From Hybos culiciformis (taxonomy: Eukaryota > Arthropoda > Insecta > Diptera > Hybotidae), in contig OZ023273.1 of NCBI GenBank assembly GCA_964007475.1, forward strand, positions 48,919,525 through 48,983,524: a stretch of 64,000 nt of DNA, written 5' to 3'. The notes beneath the pieces were generated by a model, which saw only the letters and a program-made list of their open reading frames with translations, did no database searches and was not told where the DNA came from. A program made the position numbers and the translations under genes. Numbering within the stretch: position 1 is the first letter of the stretch; each line of letters opens with the position of its first letter. This document shows positions 59,432 to 64,000 of this stretch, piece after piece.

Positions 59432-60754
59432 TTAATTTTGATGTACACGCATTTGATCTTGTTCCCCCTGGCCGTTTTGGGGGGCCTGGTCGTTTCCCGC
59501 GTATCGTACGTAGTTATTTTGATTGAAATTTCTATTCGCTTGAGGAAATGCTCGTGGATTTGCATTATTAAAGTTCCCACGATTATTATTAAAGTTACCT
59601 CGATTATTATTAACATTTCTGCGATTATTATTGAAATTACCTCGGTTATTGTACAAATTATTTCTATAATTATTGTTTTGAAAATTGTTGTTTAAAAAAT
59701 TGTGATTTTGTTGTCTGAAATTTCCCCTATTATGATTTCCGCGAAAATTATTATTGGAACGATTTCCATAAGAATTTCTAAACAAATTATTATTATTTTT
59801 TGTTCTAAACGACAGAACCTGTTTTTCTTGTGATTGTAAATCTATTTCTATTAAAAATTTTGAGACTACTTCTCTAGGATCTTGAAATTGGGTCGATGAT
59901 AAAACGGCTTTGGTCAGATCAGATCTTGCATTATTTCTGCACATTTCAACTGTTTTTTCTATACAAATTTCTTTAGCTTTCTGTGTTGGTATACCTTCTA
60001 AGACAAGTGAACGACGAAAAGCTTCAGCCAATTCATTAGCTTTTTCCGAAAAATTTTGTAATGTGTTCCTATCCGTTCTCAAAGCTTTTATTTTTCCCTC
60101 TATAATTTTCGAACTTTCTGGTCTTATTGAATTATTAAGATCTTGTTTAATAAGTTCTACCGTATTAGAATTATCATCTATCGATTCGCGAGCTGTACCA
60201 TCAAGTTTTGATAAAATAAAAGTAGCTAATAAATGTTTTAATTCTTGTGTTTCCGCTAGTCTGTCTAATAAATTTATTGAATCGATGAAAGATTTAAGTG
60301 ATAATGGATCACCACTATAATTTCTATTTATTTGTGCACTAGCTGTTCGCAAAAATTCAACATTAGTAAGAGCCATTTTGTCTAGAGTATCGTCAAGTTT
60401 TTCTACAGAAATATCTGATTCCCCTGAACTCTGTTCTGTATCGCTTTGATTTATTTCAATCTGTATCAGAATATCTTTTGGAATTAGATCTTCGCACTTT
60501 AATAGTTTGAAGCTTTCTTGTAACTTATCGTAACAATACTGACGATCTTTAGCTAAAATTTGAGTATGTTGTTCTTCGAACGTAATACAAGCTTGAACAA
60601 CTGTCTGTACGTAAATGTTATATGTTTCTACAATATTTAATTTAATTGCTTTTAATGTTTTTGAATTTGTTGGTTTAAGGTCTTTTTGAATACGTTTGTA
60701 AGCCTTACGAAAATTAAGTTTAGCTGTTTGAATTTCGAGACGAGCTTCATCCAT
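59432..60754 (-). CDS. gag: Gag-like structural protein
   Basis: A 440-codon frame encodes the particle protein that packages the element RNA. Residues 1-120 are charged and helical, with several heptad-like leucines. The centre (about 135-310) resembles the capsid domain of mdg1/412-type Gag (NYSGDPLSLKSFIDSI; LDGTAR; LQNFSEKANELAEAFRRSL). The C-terminal 110 residues are an Asn/Arg/Gly-rich tract with many NNRGNF and NNNRRN repeats, a likely nucleic-acid-binding tail replacing the CCHC zinc knuckle, which is absent. The frame starts at ATG on 60754 just inside the 41-bp repeat leader and ends in TAA at 59432. A C- and G-rich patch (59465-59505) lies near the end, inside the overlap with the -1 frame leading to protease. 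Confidence 0.85.
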   Translation of the reverse strand: MDEARLEIQTAKLNFRKAYKRIQKDLKPTNSKTLKAIKLNIVETYNIYVQTVVQACITFEEQHTQILAKDRQYCYDKLQESFKLLKCEDLIPKDILIQIEINQSDTEQSSGESDISVEKLDDTLDKMALTNVEFLRTASAQINRNYSGDPLSLKSFIDSINLLDRLAETQELKHLLATFILSKLDGTARESIDDNSNTVELIKQDLNNSIRPESSKIIEGKIKALRTDRNTLQNFSEKANELAEAFRRSLVLEGIPTQKAKEICIEKTVEMCRNNARSDLTKAVLSSTQFQDPREVVSKFLIEIDLQSQEKQVLSFRTKNNNNLFRNSYGNRSNNNFRGNHNRGNFRQQNHNFLNNNFQNNNYRNNLYNNRGNFNNNRRNVNNNRGNFNNNRGNFNNANPRAFPQANRNFNQNNYVRYAGNDQAPQNGQGEQDQMRVHQN

Positions 60755-60784
60755 AAAAAATTTTTTTACGAAATTAGAATATTT

Positions 60785-61096
60785 GCGTAGTGGATACCTT
60801 GTATTGAAATATTAAAATAACTTAGGAATGGTTACCTTATATTGTAATCCCCTTAAAATAATTGAGGAATGGTTACCTTATATTGTAATCCCCTTAAAAT
60901 AATTGAGGAATGGTTACCTTATATTGTAATCCCCTTAAAATAATTGAGGAGTGGTTACCCTATATTGTAGTTTCCAAAAAAAAACTTGAGGAGTGGTTAC
61001 CTTATATTGAGGTTCCCTAAAAAAATTTGAGGAGTGGTTACCTTATGTTGAAAGTTCCTATAAATTTGAGGAGTGGTTACCTTATGTTGTATATGC
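60785..61096. repeat. 41-bp minisatellite in the leader, 7-8 copies
   Basis: A unit containing GAGGAATGGTTACCTTATAT and TGTAATCCCCTTAAAATAAT repeats from 60787; the three copies nearest gag are nearly identical and the distal ones diverge and vary in length. In the sense direction each copy presents AAGGTAACCA, which matches a splice-donor consensus, and GGGGATTACA, which resembles the LTR end GGATTACA. Confidence 0.9.
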
Positions 61097-63206
61097 AAAA
61101 TTAGATATGTTGTTATTGGAATATGAATCACTTCCAGCGAAAATAAAGATTATTTGGCATCTTTGGTTAAGCAAAATTTTGCTTATGTTAAACCATTTTT
61201 AATTATGCAATTTTAAATCAAAATTGAAATCTTGTAGTAACATGTAAAAAGTAATAATATAATAATAAGTATATTATTGTAACTTTATTTATTTTCGAAG
61301 AAGAAAAAAAAAATTTGATGAAATCAATTCAAAGTAAATGATGTAATATTCAATTGCAAAATATTTATGTGTAATAATAACTTCAAAGTAAATTATTTAA
61401 AATTATGTAATTTTTTAATTATGTAATATTTATTTTTAATTTATATTTTTTAATATATTTAATATATTTATATTTAATATTTAATATTAATATTTAATTT
61501 TTAATTTTTAGTAATTGTAAAATAATATAGGATAAATTTTTTTTTTAAAAATATTCGAAACATTAATCCACTGTTTGAAAAAGTTTGATTTGGAAATTAA
61601 CATTGAAAAAATTTTTTAATAATTTTTTTTTTTGAAAAATTTAGAATTGTTTAAGTAACAATTTGGATCTACATTATTTCTATCTTATTTTAATTAAAAT
61701 TTATAAAAAATATATTTAAAAATTTATTTGTATAAAAAAAATTATTAATTAGTAAAGTACTTGTTGTTGATTTTGCTGCTGCTTCTAGTTGACTGCTTTG
61801 CTGTTGCTGATTGAATTTTCGTAGCTGCTGCTGCTGTTGTCGTTGCTGCTGCTGTTGTCGTTGCTGCTGCTCGTATAACAGATGATGTTGCAATAATTTT
61901 ATGTTTATGTTGTTATTTTATGTATTTGTGTTATAATTTTATGTATTTATGTTTTTTTTTTCGGAGTTCGAAAAGAATTTTCCTAATTCAATTCGCTTTT
62001 TGATCTTGAAAAAATAATTTTTTTTTTTTTTTTGTTTTAAACTTGAGCAAAAATTTATTTTTATTTCAAAATTTTTGTTTTTTGTTATTTGTTTTAAAAT
62101 TTGCAATTTACAAAATAACCATTAATTCCTATATTTTTTTTTACCAATTTTAATATTTTTAAATTATTTTAAATTATATATTTATTTTAAGAATTTTATT
62201 TTTTCTTTTTCTTTGTTTACTTTAATTCATAATGTCAAAAATTATTATTATTTTTTTTTGTATTGGTAAGTATTAAATTAAATGCTTGTTTTCAAGTTCA
62301 CTTTCAAGTTCTCTTTTTTTTTTTTTTGTTCACTTTCAAGTTCTCTTTTTTTTTTTCTTGTTCACTTTTTAAGTTCACTTTTTTTTTTTTTTATATTTTC
62401 AGTGCTTTTCAAACCATTTTTTTTTTTTGAATTGTATTTGTTAAAAAGAAAAATTTTTTTTTTTTTTTTCTTAAGTTTTGCGCCTTTTTTCTTTTGTCTT
62501 GTGGCGTGATTTTATTTTTGAAAAATTTTTTTTTCAATTATAAATTTTTATGTCGCCATTATTTTTTTTTCAGCTCTGTTTTTTTTTTTTAATTTTAGGA
62601 TTTTTTTTTTGATTTTTTGAATTCTTTATGAATTTTTGAAATAATTTTAAATAGGTATTTTTTTTTCAGGAATTTTAAGGTAAGTATTGAGGTAAAAAGT
62701 TAAATTTTTTTTTTAAATTTTTTTTTTTTTTTAATTTTTATAAATTAAGTTTTTTTTTTTTTCTTCAAGTAATTCTTAGGTAAGTATAGGTAAGTTAAAT
62801 AAAAAATTTTCTTTAATTCTAGGTTTGGTATTTTGATAAAATTTTAATTTTTTCAAAGTTTTCTTTTTGAAAATAAATTTTAATTTTCTTTTTTTTTCAT
62901 TTCTTCATTTTTTAAATTAAAAAAAAATAATTTTTATAAATAATTCCAATTTTTCGCTTATTTTTATTTTTAGAAATTTATTTCTCTAATATCGTGTGAT
63001 TTTGTTTTTCAAATTTTTATTTTTTATATTTTTATTTTTATTAAGAATTTTTATAAAGAATTCCATAAAAATAATTTTATATTTTTATTAAAAAAGAAGG
63101 TTTTTTTTTTTTTTTTTTTTTTTTATTTTTTTTTTTATAATTTTATAGTCACTTTTAATTACATTTTTAAACTAAAAAAAAAAATTCCAGCCTGCCTAAA
63201 TGGCAG
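61097..63206 (-). other. Long A-rich leader of the Ty3/gypsy element
   Basis: About 2.1 kb of T-rich sequence on the plus strand (A-rich in the element's sense), with many T runs of 10 or more. It contains a CTG/CAG-type tract (61775-61880) whose minus-strand frame 61893-61690 reads glutamine with occasional arginine. Short TTTCAAGTTCTC and AGGTAAGTA words repeat (62290-62350; 62680-62795). No motif-bearing gene. Its inclusion in the element rests on the primer site at its far end. Confidence 0.5.
61690..61893 (-). repeat. Polyglutamine-type CAG/CAA tract with short open frame
   Basis: A 67-codon minus-strand frame starts MQHHLLYEQQQRQQQQ and then turns into ordinary low-complexity sequence. 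It is driven by (CAGCAGCAR)n repeats around CAACGA interruptions. I cannot support it as a gene; an upstream frame in the leader or a plain microsatellite are both possible. Confidence 0.5.
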
Positions 63207-63221
63207 CTGTCACGGTCGCCA
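63207..63221 (-). other. Primer-binding site complementary to tRNA-Arg 3' end
   Basis: On the minus strand TGGCGACCGTGACAG follows TATCACA, a plausible LTR end in CA. It is the complement of CTGTCACGGTCGCCA, the 3' end of an insect tRNA-Arg as I recall it, which is the primer used by mdg1/412-type elements. Orientation agrees with gag-pol. Confidence 0.65.
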
Positions 63222-64000
63222 TGTGATACCTCTAGGGCAAGGATGATCATCGCCTATGCACTTGTACCACATTTGTTATTGTAATCCCACTTTGTTTATA
63301 TGAATAATAAAACAGAATAGGAAAAAAAAAACCCTATACACTTCGTATACACTTCGTGCTTATGTAAGTGCATGAAAAAAAATATTTGTATTTCGTCTTC
63401 GCACTTCCCATTTAAAAAAAAAAAATCATTCGCACTTTGAATAGAAAGAAAAAAAAAAACATTTTTTCTGTATTTTTTTTTTCCTTCTTTTTTGTGCATG
63501 CACTGTAAAATGCGAAATTCTTATTTATAATATTTTCTGATCGCAATTGTGTGATTGATGTATGAATAATGTAAATAAAAATAAAAGGACTGCAGAAAAT
63601 TAATGTTAATTTAAAAATTAATATGAAGAGAATTATATTTGCAATCAATTTTAAAGCAATTAGCTTAGAGCTTGATTTGCTTTGTAATTATTAATCGTAT
63701 TTTCAAAGTTTTCACAAAAAAATTTTTAAAAATAAATTTTCAAGAAGAAAAAAAAGAAGCTTATTTTTGGATTTTAAACGAAAATTCTAGAAGAGGATGC
63801 TAAAAATATTTTAAATTACATTTAAAAATACCAAAACTTGACTTTAAATGTAAATAAATTCGAGCAAGAGCACAATCAAGTTATTTATTATATTACAAGA
63901 CGAAAAATTAATTTTTAACTGTGTATTTTTTCCGTGTATTAATAAAACATGCCAAAAATTTATGATGATGGTAGTAAATGCACGTTCAATCTTAAATTTT
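63222..64000. other. Possible 5' LTR start and AT-rich window edge
   Basis: If the primer site is right, the sequence from 63222 rightward is the 5' LTR read backwards (TGTGATACCTCTAGGGC...). It does not match the 178-bp LTR at 55155-55332, and no TG...CA boundary could be fixed before the window ends. The pairs of GTATACACTTCG-like words near 63335-63360 are short repeats. No gene seen. Confidence 0.35.

Larger units (their letters stand above)
55155..63221 (-). mobile_element. Ty3/gypsy retrotransposon, mdg1/412-like, damaged
   Basis: On the minus strand the order is primer-binding site (63207-63221), a 2.4-kb A-rich leader, gag (60754-59432), protease region, pol with reverse transcriptase, RNase H and integrase (58854-55561), polypurine tract (55333-55345) and a 3' LTR (55332-55155). 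RT before integrase is the Ty3/gypsy order; the overall gag and pol look, the absence of a zinc knuckle and of an envelope gene, and a tRNA-Arg-type primer site suggest the mdg1/412 group. The protease region has an in-frame stop and a frame break, so this copy cannot make a full polyprotein. The 5' LTR does not match the 178-bp 3' LTR within the window, so the outer boundaries are uncertain. Confidence 0.7.

Noticed and set aside
59910..60320. 136-codon plus-strand frame
   Set aside because: It is antisense to gag and reflects gag codon structure.
62282..62509. 75-codon phenylalanine-rich frame
   Set aside because: Generated by poly-T runs in the retrotransposon leader.

Overview
This 64 kb window is roughly four-fifths A+T and reads as animal, most likely insect, nuclear DNA. 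The evidence is a multi-exon gene with GT-AG introns, a Ty3/gypsy element resembling the mdg1/412 group, and many hAT-like and TA-flanked miniature inverted-repeat elements. There are no operons, bacterial genes or CRISPR arrays. No conserved single-copy host gene could be recognised. Every stretch with coding signal belongs to, or looks like, a mobile element. The species cannot be told from the sequence.

Layout. 1-4150 is AT-rich with no gene seen. 4160-7600 is a mosaic of one dispersed repeat family. 8351-8866 is a clean 258-bp tandem duplication. 9433-9503 is a degenerate tRNA-like (SINE-type) segment. 10452-10622 and 51911-52083 are two copies of a dispersed element. 12604-13922 is a hAT element with an 8-bp target duplication (CTATATAG). 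14934-15444 (duplication TGTATGAC) and 16102-16607 (TA) are miniature elements. 17786-20119 is a 2.3 kb inverted-repeat element with a 4-bp duplication (AAGT), a roughly 60-bp periodic motif array and one 100-codon lysine-rich open frame.

20161-26925 is the most interesting object: a 6.8 kb DNA transposon with perfect 26-bp inverted ends and CTAG-rich subterminal repeats. On the minus strand it carries a nine-exon SAM-domain (SAMD3-like) gene. Remnants of a CACTA/EnSpm-like transposase lie inside the first intron of that gene, and the transposase stop codon falls 18 nt before exon 2. This layout parallels maize En/Spm, where the TnpD frames sit in the first intron of tnpA. Both reading frames are broken by small indels, and the N-terminal half of the transposase is deleted.

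26926-52270 is gene-poor, with scattered miniature elements (30669-31166, 41323-41964, 50518-50641) and a 105-bp duplication. 52278-53443 is a tiny, very young non-autonomous LTR element whose two 237-bp LTRs differ at one noticed position. 54730-55154 is a LINE-like 3' end. 55155 to about 63221 is a minus-strand Ty3/gypsy retrotransposon with polypurine tract, pol, damaged protease region, gag, a 41-bp minisatellite, a long A-rich leader and a tRNA-Arg-type primer site. Its two ends do not obviously match.

The window is therefore a layered graveyard of cut-and-paste and copy-paste elements. The gene relationships that matter are the nested two-gene arrangement in the 6.8 kb transposon and the gag/pol order in the retrotransposon.
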